DNA of 64,000 nucleotides from Niebla homalea (Eukaryota; Ascomycota; Lecanoromycetes; Lecanorales; Ramalinaceae): NCBI GenBank assembly GCA_019925105.1, contig JAHGAU010000007.1, positions 1,612,001 to 1,676,000 of the forward strand, read 5' to 3'. Shown piece by piece: positions 33,033 to 44,173 of this stretch (position 1 is its first letter; each line of letters starts with the position of its first letter). The notes under the pieces were generated by a model. It saw only the letters and a program-made list of their open reading frames with translations, ran no database searches and was not told where the DNA came from. The position numbers and the translations under genes were made by a program.

Positions 33033-33679
33033 TTAAATTGTCCCTATCCTCTTTACCACCCATAGCTGTCCTTCGACATCACCATTTCTACGCTCAACGA
33101 ATACAGGAGTCTGGTCTGCCTCTTCGCCACCTCGAAGTTCCAGTACACGACCAGGGTATTTGACGCTCTTGATGCTGGGTTCGTATCAGCAGACATCGAT
33201 CATTGCATGGAGATGCAGCAAAAGAGGACTCACTAGAGCTTCTTGTGGTTCCCATCACCATGCTCAATGTACCATTGAGAGGCCAAGGCTTCAGGCTCGA
33301 TCGCAGTCGTTTTGATTTGTTCTCTCTCTCCTGACTCGCTATCGTAAGCCATTATTTGTGTCGCTTCTCTTCAGAAACGGCGATTTCACCAGTAGCAGTT
33401 AAGACCTGGCAATCTCGTCGACAGATGAAGATCACCTTGTTCGCGCTGGTTGCAGCGACGAGCCACTTTTGGTTGTCGTTGTTATCCTCAAGATTCCTGT
33501 GGTAATCATCAGAATCGCCGAGAACATCGTGTAGAATTAGACTTGACATACTGTCCGCACGCCATGTGCTTAACGACGCCCCCATTGTCGAGAACTGTGC
33601 CAGCGTCTACATTGTAGAAGTAGTAGAGGCCGGGACCCGTGTACTCGTCAAATTTCTCGACACTGTGAATGTGCACCAT
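33033..33679 (-). CDS. Small ricin-B-type beta-trefoil lectin-like protein (one frame break)
   Basis: Exons: 33679-33552, 33496-33234 and 33174-33033; introns 33551-33497 (GTATGT...CCACAG) and 33233-33175 (GTGAGT...ACCCAG). The product would be about 177 residues. It has GPGLYYFYN at the start and three Q-x-W-like repeats, QKWLV, QWYIEH and QLWVV, spaced as in the three lobes of a carbohydrate-binding beta-trefoil. There is no catalytic toxin domain and no signal peptide, so it looks like a free-standing intracellular lectin fold; ligand unknown. Exon 2 meets TAA at 33354-33352 while the next frame carries on with coding-like sequence. The summed exon length is one base short of whole codons, so a single missing base between about 33370 and 33350 would explain it. 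No run longer than AAA lies there. Confidence 0.72.
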
Positions 33680-34618
33680 TGTGCTTGCTGGAGGACTCCT
33701 GGTCACTTATGTTTAAATAAGGAGATTTTCTATTGGCTTTGTTCCAAAGTTTGAAAGTTTTGATATTGAGTGTGGATTGAGTGGAAGTACGAGGCTTCTC
33801 CCATCCTCCTTATATTTCCAAGATGCCGCCCGAACCCGTCAACACAATCGCATTGACCTTCCTGACTGACACCTCCAGCCGTCTGACAAGAGGACCATAA
33901 TGCATCTACCCGACACTAATGCGTAGAAAACACATCATGCCTGACAGAGCCGGCTCAGAGTTGAGTCTACAGATCCACCGATTCTGCAGTGTTGTCACGG
34001 TCCAGGCGTTATTTCAGCCAGAAAGGTCGCTGGTTGGCTGTTCCACTGCCTGAAGAGCCTTTGCTCATGTCCACTAATGTGTGAGCAAGCAGGCGATTAA
34101 TTTTCAAGGCTCGATTACGCAGTGCCGGTTAACGACATCTCTTGTTCCTGTCACCGCGATTGGAGAGCAGGTGAGGTTGTGCTCACTTTCTTCAGCCAGC
34201 CACAGATCTTCGTGGACAGCTGAACGGATATGTAGCGTAAAGCGAAAGAGGAAATTATTGGATCATCCCCTCATGATTCACACAATTGTGCGTCCTGTCA
34301 AAAAGAAGTTCAATGCCACTCCGACTTTTCCGAGGCTCTTCTGCCGCTAATGCTGCTGCAAAGGGTCAGCCGAGATACCCCAGCTCGCTGCAACAAGGAC
34401 GAATCATTAAATGCAGCGTTGTTCTTGTTATTGCATAACGAGCTCTTTAGCCAACATGGACAAGGTCGCATTTACTTGAGACCTGCTGCACCCCAATAAG
34501 AAGAGACCAATTCCTGCTGATGAATTCGATCTATGCTAATGCAGATGCTAATGTAGAATCTCAAACCTCATCCGACACTTGCATTGACCGTCAGTGGAGC
34601 GCCAGGTAAGACTGACAT
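33680..34618. other. Intergenic region, nothing assigned
   Basis: It holds the lectin promoter at the left and the 3' flank of the secreted-protein gene at the right. No long frame, repeat or RNA gene recognised. Confidence 0.4.
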
Positions 34619-35231
34619 TTACGACCCGCTAGGCAGCCCACAATCTCCTGGGCACAGTAATCCAATGTGTCCCGGATCAGCCCAATTCTTCAAGTTCTCG
34701 CCTGTGCACGCCTCCGCATTGGTGATCGGAGTTCCATTCGAGCCCATCTTCGGGAATCTGATGGTGTACGGTGTGGGATCGCCCTGAATGCCGCATGCAA
34801 CATGCGGCGTCGCCGATCCCTTGACCTGCATCATCGTAGGCGTGATGCTGAGGACGCAGTACCAATCACCCTGCGGGCAGGTGTCCGTGACACCCTGGGT
34901 GGAGCCCTTCTCCGTGGTGATGCTGACGGAGCTCGAGATGCCGGCGGCGCTGGTGATGGATTTGAAATCGAGACCGACTTCGACGGTGACGCCGACGGAG
35001 TAGGAGGTTTGCGCCGTGAGCTGGCCGTCACCGGTCACGCCGGAAACTGGGTAGTCACCTACTTGTGCATCCCCAGGGACGTTGTTCGTCGAGTCCACGC
35101 TGTATTCGTAGCCGTGGGAGTCGGATCCACCGGCGCATGTGGCCCATTCCGGGGTCGGGAATCGGATTTGAGAGGGCAGGTGAGAGAGTGAGAGCCGCGA
35201 CGGCGAAGGATGCGAGGTGGAGGTTGTACAT
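34619..35231 (-). CDS. Small secreted protein, effector-like (one frame break after the signal peptide)
   Basis: The ATG at 35231 opens a typical signal peptide (MYNLHLASFAVAALTLSPAL, about 21 residues). The mature part lies in another frame, from about 35165 to the stop at 34619: EWATCAGGSDSHGYEYSVD, then Ser/Thr/Gly-rich sequence with Cys residues in DTCPQGDWYC, HVACGIQG, EACTGEN and LLCPGDCG. The two frames differ by one base and no GT-AG intron fits between them; deleting one base gives 204 codons including stop. Six or more Cys and about 203 residues fit a cysteine-containing secreted protein of unknown function. No known family was recognised. It is either a pseudogene or a base-call insertion near the CAAATCC or GACCCCGG strings. 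Confidence 0.62.
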
Positions 35232-36032
35232 GATGGAGTTGGACAAGATCTTCGAGGTAGATGAAGGAAGGGAAGAATATGAATTGGGTCTTGAAGAGTT
35301 GTTGCTTGGAGATCATGCTTCAGTTGCTTGAAATTGTGAGGAGCTGTAAGTCAATAATGAGTCAAAGAATCGTGGAATCGACGACTCGTTAAATCTGTTC
35401 CCTTGATGGCAAGGCATCTCGAGGACAAGGCCGATATACAGGAAACTTTGGGCAAAGCTCAGAAGGTTTGATGAAGTCTGACGACCATGCCAGCGTTTGT
35501 CATAGACCAGAAGCCATACGCGAGCCTCGCGGACTCTATATATCTTGTTGGGAGACGACGTAGGCGGAGCAACCTCATATACCAAGACTTCGAGTACTGA
35601 ACAATGACCTTAAGGTTCGAGGACGAAAACAACGTAAACAGGCGTTCCACTCGTCAGCGCTACCAAATGCTACCCGTTCCAAAGTCCTCGCTTGATGTGC
35701 ACGTTCAGATGAGTGGGCGCCTAAGGAGTCCAAGTGAAATTTACATATTGTAGCTTAAAAGATTCTGCTCGACAATGAGATTCAAAAGAAGTCGAATGAA
35801 AGAATTTTATTTGATGTCGAGGGGGAACTACTCGTGGGCTCACCCTACCGTTTCACTAAGACGTCAACACTACGCTGCGAAACAGCTTCCTAAGGCTGTA
35901 AGCTCTTCACGTCATTGTGGATCGCAGCTTCACCAGCCACAGGCTCGGAGAATTGGAAGCTACAGTGTTAGTGGAGCAATTGCTACCTTGGCCTGGTTAA
36001 CAAACCCATGCTGACGACATAAGATTACCAAT
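35232..36032. other. Intergenic region, nothing assigned
   Basis: This is the upstream flank of the secreted-protein gene and the 3' flank of the AIM6-like gene. Open frames on both strands are short and without features. Confidence 0.4.
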
Positions 36033-37333
36033 TCAGAACCATCCTTTCTTTCTCCTCCAATCTTTCCTTGTTGCCCCATCCAGGTCGTTCACGCTCAGCA
36101 CATCCACCCCTTCCCTGATCAGAATATGCCAAATATGGTTGCGCAAGCCTATCGGCCAGTCCGGCACGTCCCAGTACCGCACCTTTAGCCCCTTTTGGTG
36201 CGCCCCGTGGATCTGGGCGCGCAGGCGCTGCAACTGCGGCTGAGTGAGGCGTGAGCCGTGGATGTTGCCGATGGCGCTGGTGAAAGAGGTGGAGGCGTAA
36301 TAGGAGTTTGTCCAGTTATAAGCGGTCGGATCGGTGGCCATGGTAAGGGTTGCGAATTTGGTAGGGTCGCTGATTTCGCTAGCGGATTGACGGGGACGAA
36401 CAATGCGGTCGAAGAGCTCATCGTGGGCAGGCCTCACATGATCAGGAGTACGGTTCGGGTTGGGCCAGTCCTGGGATTGGTCGGCGAATTGGTCCAAAGT
36501 TGCATCAAAGAAGACGTCGCGATGGGTTTGGTTGGCCGCTATGAGATCAAAAGGTGCATTACCGGAACCTACGACCGTGATGGGATGCTCGACGATAGCG
36601 GTCCCATTGAAATACGTCAAGTAGCTTTTCTGGCGAAGGGGCGACAGCTGCTTCTGGAGTTCCGTGTAGAGCTCTGCGCTTGAGTTCTTGAAGTCGATCA
36701 GTAGGACCAGAGTCTGTAAAGGATGTGTGTCGAACACGCCTCGCGGAGTTTTTCCGTTTTGATAAAACCTCGTCTCCTGGTTCTGCCGGTTCATCAGGTC
36801 AAGGAGAGGCTCGATGTATAGGTTCCGGAGTGTGCGTTCCGCTGTCAAGGAGGACTCCGTATGCCCAACATACAATTCCTGGTCAAAGAGCCAAACATCC
36901 GCCTCGACGCTGGTGCAGCCGGCTTGGACGGCCGAGTGGAGCGGTACACTTCGCCAGTAATCATTGTGCGAATGGCACGCGACGGGCTTGACGTGCCTGG
37001 AAGCGGTTGGTTGGTCTGGTCGGCCCCAATGATCTACCAACAATTGAACCTTGTCAGGATAGATAAGTGCAAGAGCGTCGCGCACGTTGACGATTACTTG
37101 TATTGCCCCTCTTTGCATTGTGTCAGTTGCGCTTCACAAAGGCGTGGAAAACAAGTTACTTACAAGACCATTAGGTAGCCAGCAATAAGACATAGTGCCA
37201 GCCACCAAGGTCTGAGTCGACGAGGCCATCTTGGATTTGGCCAGCGCTTTCCTAACCGGACTGGACCCAGAAGCCCACCGGGGCTCGTGTTACTGGCGTC
37301 ACGTCGCAAGGACGTACGACTCAGAAATCGCAT
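36033..37333 (-). CDS. aim6: AIM6-like PLC-type phosphodiesterase, membrane anchored
   Basis: Exon 1 37333-37164, intron 37163-37111 (GTAAGT...CAAAG, branch AACTGAC), exon 2 37110-36033; 415 aa. Exon 1 supplies a basic N-terminus and one membrane segment (WWLALCLIAGYLMVL, about residues 41-57), so the protein is probably a type II membrane protein. The body has the PLC-like TIM-barrel features of the altered-inheritance-of-mitochondria 6 family: ACHSHNDYWRSVPLHSAV with the leading catalytic His, EADVWL with acidic metal ligands, LVLLIDFKNSS, and the C-terminal VRYWDVPDWP and GVDVLSVNDLDG. These resemble glycerophosphodiester phosphodiesterases in fold, and the yeast member is poorly characterised. 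The start at 37333 keeps the frame open and gives a sensible anchor. Confidence 0.88.
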
Positions 37334-40300
37334 TATTTACATTTGGCTCAAACGATTGAAAGGGATGTCACCGGAAGCAGTTTTGACCATTTGGCAATAG
37401 AGGTGATCGATCAAGGCAAGTATTTGACCCACAGGGTGATTCGTTGGGTTTTGGTACAAAAATCCGGGAAGCTGACGCGTCAAGCTCGAAGGGGGCCGTC
37501 GAAGCTAGCCATCTACTTTGCCTCTTCAAGCAAAGTGAAGATGCTTGAGATTCCTTGGCTTTATTTTTATGCGCAGGTCCTTCCGGTGGTTTACATTAAC
37601 TTATGAAAATTACGTTAAATTTGGAATTATTAGCTGGTATAGTAAGTATATATTATAGAGGTATCGATCTACGTAAGTAGTATCTGTTAGAATTCAGTAA
37701 TAATAGCGTATAAAGGGAACGAAGAGGAGGGATGAAATCTATTAGCGGACAGATTCCGCTCTTATTCTTTAAACTCAAAATAGGCCTTTTTTCTAACACC
37801 CTAAATCACTGTATTTTAATTAAAGATATAAATAAAAAATTCATGAAACTATATATCTTAACTTTAAAGGAGTTCATTGCAATCGATAACATAATACTCA
37901 AAAGGGTATATATGGTGTTGATTAAAACCACCAGAGGGACTTGCGCGCAAAAAATAATGCCAAGGAATCTCAAGCATCTCGAATGTCGAAACCGCTAATA
38001 GCAGGGGCAGCAGACTTGGCGAATACGATGGGCGTGTCACGGATACGAGCCAGGCAACCGTGCTCCTGGCTTATCGCGGGTACTAGGGCCTAGAGGGAAT
38101 GGCTCGAGGGAATACGAATGAATCAATGACGCCTGTTGGATGCTTTTTGGTGCCAACGCTGATTTCGTAGTGGGCGCTGCGGCCGCTGAAGTTCTCTTGG
38201 ACGAATCGCAAATCAGCTATGAAAATCTTCCGGTGCCTAGGGATAATCTTATGACCTCTTTTGATGTCGGGGTTGACACGAAAGCGCCGAGCTTCAGGAT
38301 TGAGACCGCTGAATATGAGAGGCTCATGACTTAACGGCTGCAAGGCGGTCATAATAGCGAGTCCAGCCGTTCGCTCATTGTTTCTAAGCCACTTCTAAGT
38401 GGTTTCAGGGAGTGAGGCGCCCATCATATGGTAGCCCCAGAGTTCGTGGTGGGGATGAGATCGCGGCTACGACCTGCATCGCGCCATCACTCCATTTCTC
38501 TCCATCAAAGAAAGACCTCAAATTCTCGCAGTTCTCGGCAAAGCAAGACAGTTCTTATTGTGCTGCTCGATCCCCAGTCTCTAAATCGGATGATATAAGC
38601 TGGTAATGCCTTAGCAGATACCACTATCTTCAGATTATGGTCTGGGATATCAACGATTACAATGTCAAACATCTCAACGATATCCTTGCTCCGATCTGAA
38701 CCAGTCCGCGCTATGTATCTGCGCCTCATCATCTTCTCATGTCAACTTGGAAAGCTTGTCTTAGCGCTTACTGCCGTATTACACGCCAAGGTAATGCACA
38801 TCGACTCTCACAATCCTGCGCAGCAGACGTGCGAGGACTATTTCTTTACTACGATTTAGGTCGTAATGATAGATGACCATTTAGCATCGCAAAGGTTCTC
38901 ACGGTGTAGACTGAGGTCAGTTTCGTCACATGGTAGGCGTAACACAACAACGATGAGAGGCCTGATACTGACCTCCTTGATATGTCATCGAATGATGCTT
39001 CAACAAGTGGAATTTTGCCATCTTGCCAGGCATTTCCAACATTGATGTTCAGCTGTCCATCACGTCGAGCAGCAGGAGCGATAAGTGCTACTTGCTTTAG
39101 ATATACTAATATGTGGGCAATTGCCTAACGAAATTCCTGCAGTCTTGCTCAGGGATCAGTCGCTTAGGGGCCAAGCATTCTCCAACAACGATGGGCTGTT
39201 GCTGAATGCTTTTGCTAGAGACTTGGCCGTTGGACTTGGTTTGGCTCTCAGGGCCGGGACGGGGTGGGTCGTTTGGACGCCCGTAGGTCTCGTGGAATAC
39301 CCCTTGTACTAACACACGTGTCTGTCTGTCGTGTATATGATGGTTCGAAGAATGGAATTGTAGGTCATGGGACCCAGCATATCTAGTAAATGGTGGGTGT
39401 CTGATGATGGGTGTGATACTGATGCCAGAGCACTGAGAATGACATCGAACATACCCAGAGAGTTGACCTGGAAGCAAAGCGCGGGGTCATTGACTGATTT
39501 ACAATATGATAACGTCCCGGAAAACGATCGAATGCGGGAAACGCTTCTAATATTACTGAGCTATGAACAACCGTGTGATGAGCATTACTCCTAATCAAAT
39601 AAGCCTTGCAAGACAGTGGTGATCATGTGGGAAAGTCCTCCGACATGTGCTTGGAACAGCAGGCGTGTAGATCTGAGGCTCAGATGCACCTGTATCATCA
39701 TGAGGCCTTGTAATAATGGTTATCAAGAAAAGAGTGTGAACTTGCGCTTTGAAAAATTTCATGGAAGTAGGTGCCAAATTTGCAAGGCATGTGGAGGATT
39801 AAAGTAGGTTCTTCCCTCTTCCTTTGTCATGGACCATGATGATCACCATCGTTTTGTTCTGATGCAGTGGTTATCATGCAGCATTCATAGTGATACCTAA
39901 AATCAATCTTCATATGACAATACTGTAAGGGCATCTTGCCATGTCTAAAATATGAGGAGTCAATCGCTAGAGACGTCTCGGTGCCTTCATAAACACTAAA
40001 AGCGATCATTTTTGCAACCCACTCATCCCGCATCTGTATTGCACCCGGCAGATCGACGAGAATAATCCGCTTTTGACGGATTTGCTCAACACATGGCCAT
40101 GATCATGGCTATGCTGGCTTCTTCAGTCACCTCCCTTGCATGTAACTCCATCCTAGACAGAGGATTCCAATGTTCACGACCTCTGCCTCTGCTAAGACTG
40201 ACGAATTCCGACGCTAACCCAAAACGGGACCAATGTCAAAACCTCCAACTCATCACCACGTCGTGATGAACTTTTGCATCGACTATACCCGATCCAGCCA

Positions 40301-42519
40301 ATTTATTGGGTTCCTCCAGCGTCGAGTCCGGAGGGAGGTCTGAAATTGCCTGTTCGAGAATAGGCTTGCCGGTGTCAACACATGGTGGACCTGGAGTGAA
40401 TACCTTAATGAACAGCCCAATTTCCCTTGTGGATTCACCAATTTTTCCAGACAGACGATTTCGGCCCCAACCTTGCATGCAACGGCCCATTATTTCGTTT
40501 CGCTATAGAGATCCATCGCCTTGCCCAACAAATTTCACGTGTGCTAGAGCAGTCAATTTGAGATGATAAATTGCCTCAATCATGGGATCTACTAATATCC
40601 TGCTTCCCCCTTGTTGAATCATTGTGAGCCAGGAACTCACCGTGCTGGCCGAAGTCCCCACGCTGGCATCTATCCCAGAATAAATCATCCGCCAAGTCCA
40701 ACCTCGCTGTATGTAGGACAGCATAGTACAGACACCGGTGTACACACCATACGCGCCATCCGGTAGTGTCACAAACCCCCCGCAAGCGCGATCGAATCGC
40801 TAGGGGTACAATGCAGCCGGGCATAATCATCCACATAGAATAACGACTTGAGACAAACCCCATATTGCTTTCAATCTTATTTGCAGTGGTTCACAGCTGC
40901 TGCGACCTTAATCTGTAGCTGGATACGCGCGTAGTTTCAGCGTATGGCAGTACTTGGGGGACAGCTCCTGCTCTACCACCCTTTCCGCAAAGCCTTTTTT
41001 TGGCCCTCGGCCGCGAAAGCGTCGAACGTACGTCAGAGCTGATGGGTAGGTACAACCTTCTTTGAAAAGGGGAAACAACCCTGTATTCTTCCATCGTTAT
41101 GAATGGAAACATCAAGCTTGCACGTCGACTTCCCCCTATGTGGGAAAAGAACACCTTCTCACAACATCCGCCCACAGTGTTTCCGCCATCCTCGCACGAG
41201 CCCCCACCTTGGTGATGGGGTCCAACCTTCGAGATGGTGGCATATGTGAAGCCGACGAACGGAGCGAGGGCGTCTTGTGCGTCGATCTACAACTGTTGAA
41301 GTTGAGTGCTGATGGGATCGTCCTTGCGATTCCGCTCGTTAGTAGGGTGATTCGAGGGGTAGGGGTTGGTTACAATGTTGAAGCGCCGTGTCGAAGAGGG
41401 GGGGGCTTCGGGCGCTCTGGTTCAGTCATTCCAGGTCAGAGGCCTTTGGGGGGGCTGGAGATGGTTGGGGGGGTCGACAATGGATTGGATGAATCGCTGA
41501 GGTACGGCATCAATGGAGGCATAGAACATGGCTCCGATGAATGAGACTTATTTGAGCCTCGATAGTCAGCACATTGGACTTTTGAAGGCGTGGGCTCGGT
41601 CCCGAGGAAAGTATTGATATCTGTGAGGTTTTCGATCAATGCTGTCGGCCCATCCAGGATGATCATCATCTCGAACTTGCATACTTTGAGCCACTAAATG
41701 CCGGTGCTCGAAAATCTGACTAATCATCTCGAATTCGAGAAACTATGGATGCGAGCCGTGTGTGCAGGATTAGGACAGTTTCGTGCTGTGAAAAGCCCTG
41801 GAACTTAGCAGCAACGACAAGTGGGCTCAGCCATAATCCGGGAACAAAGGGACAACACCATGATTCGGGTAACAAGGACAATAGTTGGACGAGTCGAAGC
41901 TCTCCGCTTTCTGAGAGGTTTTTTCGCGGGGGGGGGGTGCTCGAGAATTTGCACATTTGATATCTTGGATCCGCGTTGGTTTTCATGGCTGTTGGCGACT
42001 AGGAGCGAACATAAGATGGATGACTCCCACGAGCGCTTTGGTTGGGGGGCATTCCAGAACGTGATGATCTCATGCATAATTGAGAGGATATACAATCGTT
42101 ATTACCCTCCAGCAGAAGGTGAAATCCTGGAACAGGGAGTGGGGTGAGAAGGGATTGGGGGAGATATAGGCGGTGGCTTTTTTCTGTTATAGCTGGAGAG
42201 GTGGCGAGAAGAGAGAGCAGTGAGAGGTCAAAAAGGGGCTGGCGTTGATGGCCTGCAGACATGATCAAGCAGCTAAGGGTTTGGGCAGAATGTGACGCGC
42301 GCATTCTAAGCGGTTCACGGATGCAGTTCGCGAGGAAGAGAAGAGAGGCGCATGCAACGAGGCGCTCGTCCATTGACCAGGTCCCAAGAACACATGAGTT
42401 GCCAGGACTCAACATCAAAGTTGGTGAACGAGGTAGACATTGGCAAAGGTCTGTCTTCCTATACCATGTCACTTCATCACCTGCAACACCTACCGATAAA
42501 TCCACTTCCATAGCCCAAC
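37334..42519. other. Five-kilobase gene-poor region with an AT-rich island
   Basis: From 37600 to about 37960 the sequence is AT-rich and dominated by TpA with very few CpA, typical of repeat-induced point mutation. The rest (38000-42519) has ordinary composition but no frame with a recognisable domain on either strand. Minus frames at 40236-40490 (VFTPGPPCVDTGKPILEQ) and 41436-41669 look somewhat protein-like and could be exons of a decayed or unrecognised gene; I could not connect them by splice sites. Confidence 0.45.
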
Positions 42520-43861
42520 TCATTCCAAAAGCGAAGCTTGATTAGTATAGAGCACCTCCACAACATTGCTCAGACTCGCAATTGTTTCCAATGCCGCGTC
42601 GTACCCCTGATCCCTCTCCGATTCATCGTACACGATCAGACATCCACTCCCCTGATCCAATACTCCCACAATCACCTTGTCCAGAATCATCTGACTTAGC
42701 TTCCGCTCCACCTGTACCGTATCTAGCCCCACCATCTTTGCCACATGCTTGATCTCTACCCGGCTGAACGGCTCAATCACTTTGACCAAATTCTGCTCCA
42801 ACATGGCATCATACAGCCTCACCAGATGTCGCTTGATGAACACGTCGCTACCCAGCTCATTGCGGTAATTTGCCAGGGCGCGCTCATACTCCTCCAAAGA
42901 ACGGTTTGAATGTGCTCGAGCGACGGCCTTCATCGCTTCCAAAGATTGACCAGAGTATTTGAGCGCGGGCTTGGAGGTCAACAGGCTGGTGACATCGTCG
43001 GAGGCATTCAACATGATCTTGCAGAGCAACATGTACTGCAGTGCCGCAGTAGCCTTGACGCTATCATCCAGACTCTGATAGCCTTCCAGCGCCTCGATGA
43101 AGTAGCTGAAGGCGGTGTTGAAATCGCGGTCCTCGGCATGGAGCATGCCAGATTGCATGTCCAGCCCTGCCTGCAGCAAGGGTGGGGTATATACGCTGGC
43201 AGCACTAGTCCTGGCGGATGTCAAGGCGGCGCGGGATTTGGGTTGGTTGCCCAGGGCGTGGTAGACGCGGGATTCTAGCAGCTGGACCTCGACCAGCATG
43301 AGTTTGTCATCGAGGCGCTTGAGTTCTTTGAGGAGGGAGTTGATGAGAGTAAGAGCATCGTAGTAGGATTGCTGGGTCATGTGGAGGGTCACCAGGCGGG
43401 TTTCGAGAGATTGGCGCAGGAAGGAGCGGCGGTCGGAGATGGCCCATTCGATACATGATTTTGTAGTGGAGATTTGAAGTGGGATGGTAGAGGGAGTTGA
43501 GGGGAAAAGGTCGAGGAGTTGGCGGACTAGAAGCTCATAATTAGCCCAGCGCAAGAGGTGAAGACGGGAAGATTATGTGGACCATACCAAGCTTTGCGGT
43601 TTTGGCTTTGGTGAAGGATGTGAGTTGCGACGTGCTGGACTTGACCAGTTCCGAGAGGTCATTCCATTTGCTAGTGTCCCGATACGATTGGCCCAGACCG
43701 AGGAGCGCCGCTTCATATTCCAGTAATGCCGCCACTGTTCCGCCCGGCTTTTTGGAGAGTATGTCTTTGTAGATGGCTTCCGCTTTGGAAGCATCGGTCT
43801 TTGAAAGCTTCCGGGCTTCTTGTATCCGTGGCGAGGCGTCTGCCTCTGTGGTGACAGCCAT
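42520..43861 (-). CDS. rpn6: 26S proteasome regulatory subunit Rpn6 (PSMD11)
   Basis: Exon 1 43861-43588, intron 43587-43527 (GTATGG...TTCTAG, phase 1), exon 2 43526-42520; 426 aa, the usual size. An N-terminal helical TPR-like repeat region (about residues 10-290) is followed by a PCI winged-helix domain (about 300-410) with [39 protein letters not shown]-type sequence; ERKLSQMILDKVIVGVLDQGSGCL is the PCI core. Rpn6 clamps the 20S core to the lid of the 26S proteasome, in nucleus and cytoplasm. It is head to head with sof1, whose start is 312 bp away, so the two housekeeping genes probably share a bidirectional promoter. Confidence 0.95.
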
Positions 43862-44173
43862 CTGAATAGGCGGTTCCAGGGGTCTGTGAGATGTGTTAGG
43901 GAGACGGTCTGCTCGCAGTACTGTTTTGAAAGCAAGTAGTTCGGTCCCAAGTCAACGTATTCCGTAGACCTCAGGAAGCTTGCTGCTTGGACACGCTAGA
44001 GATTCTGGAACGGAATTAAGCTCCTGGAACGGAATTAAGCTCCGGGAACGGAATTAAGCTCATGGAAATATGAGATTAGATAAGATTTCTCCACAGCTTT
44101 CGTACAGCAATTGCATTTTCATATCACTTCCTTTTTGCTTCCTTCAGCTTTACCTGAGTGCGACAAAGTCGTC
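43862..44173. promoter_or_regulatory. Shared divergent promoter of rpn6 and sof1
   Basis: The 312 bp lie between two outward-facing start codons. It contains three 19-bp direct repeats (44005-44061) and a pyrimidine-rich stretch just before the sof1 ATG. The yeast proteasome element GGTGGCAAA was not found. Confidence 0.7.
44005..44061 (+). repeat. Three tandem 19-bp units in the rpn6-sof1 promoter
   Basis: Units CTGGAACGGAATTAAGCTC at 44005-44023 and 44024-44042 are identical; the third, 44043-44061, differs by one base (CGGG). A shortened relative CATGGAAATA follows. Confidence 0.95.

Noticed and set aside
40503..40863. Minus frames of 89-95 codons
   Set aside because: Two overlapping frames, neither with a recognisable domain or splice link.
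41062..41544. 160-codon plus frame
   Set aside because: Gly-rich tail from G-rich DNA, opposite-strand frames equally open, no family.
41999..42523. 174-codon minus frame ending beside rpn6
   Set aside because: It overlaps the rpn6 3' flank and has no domain; its Ser/Leu-rich content looks non-coding.
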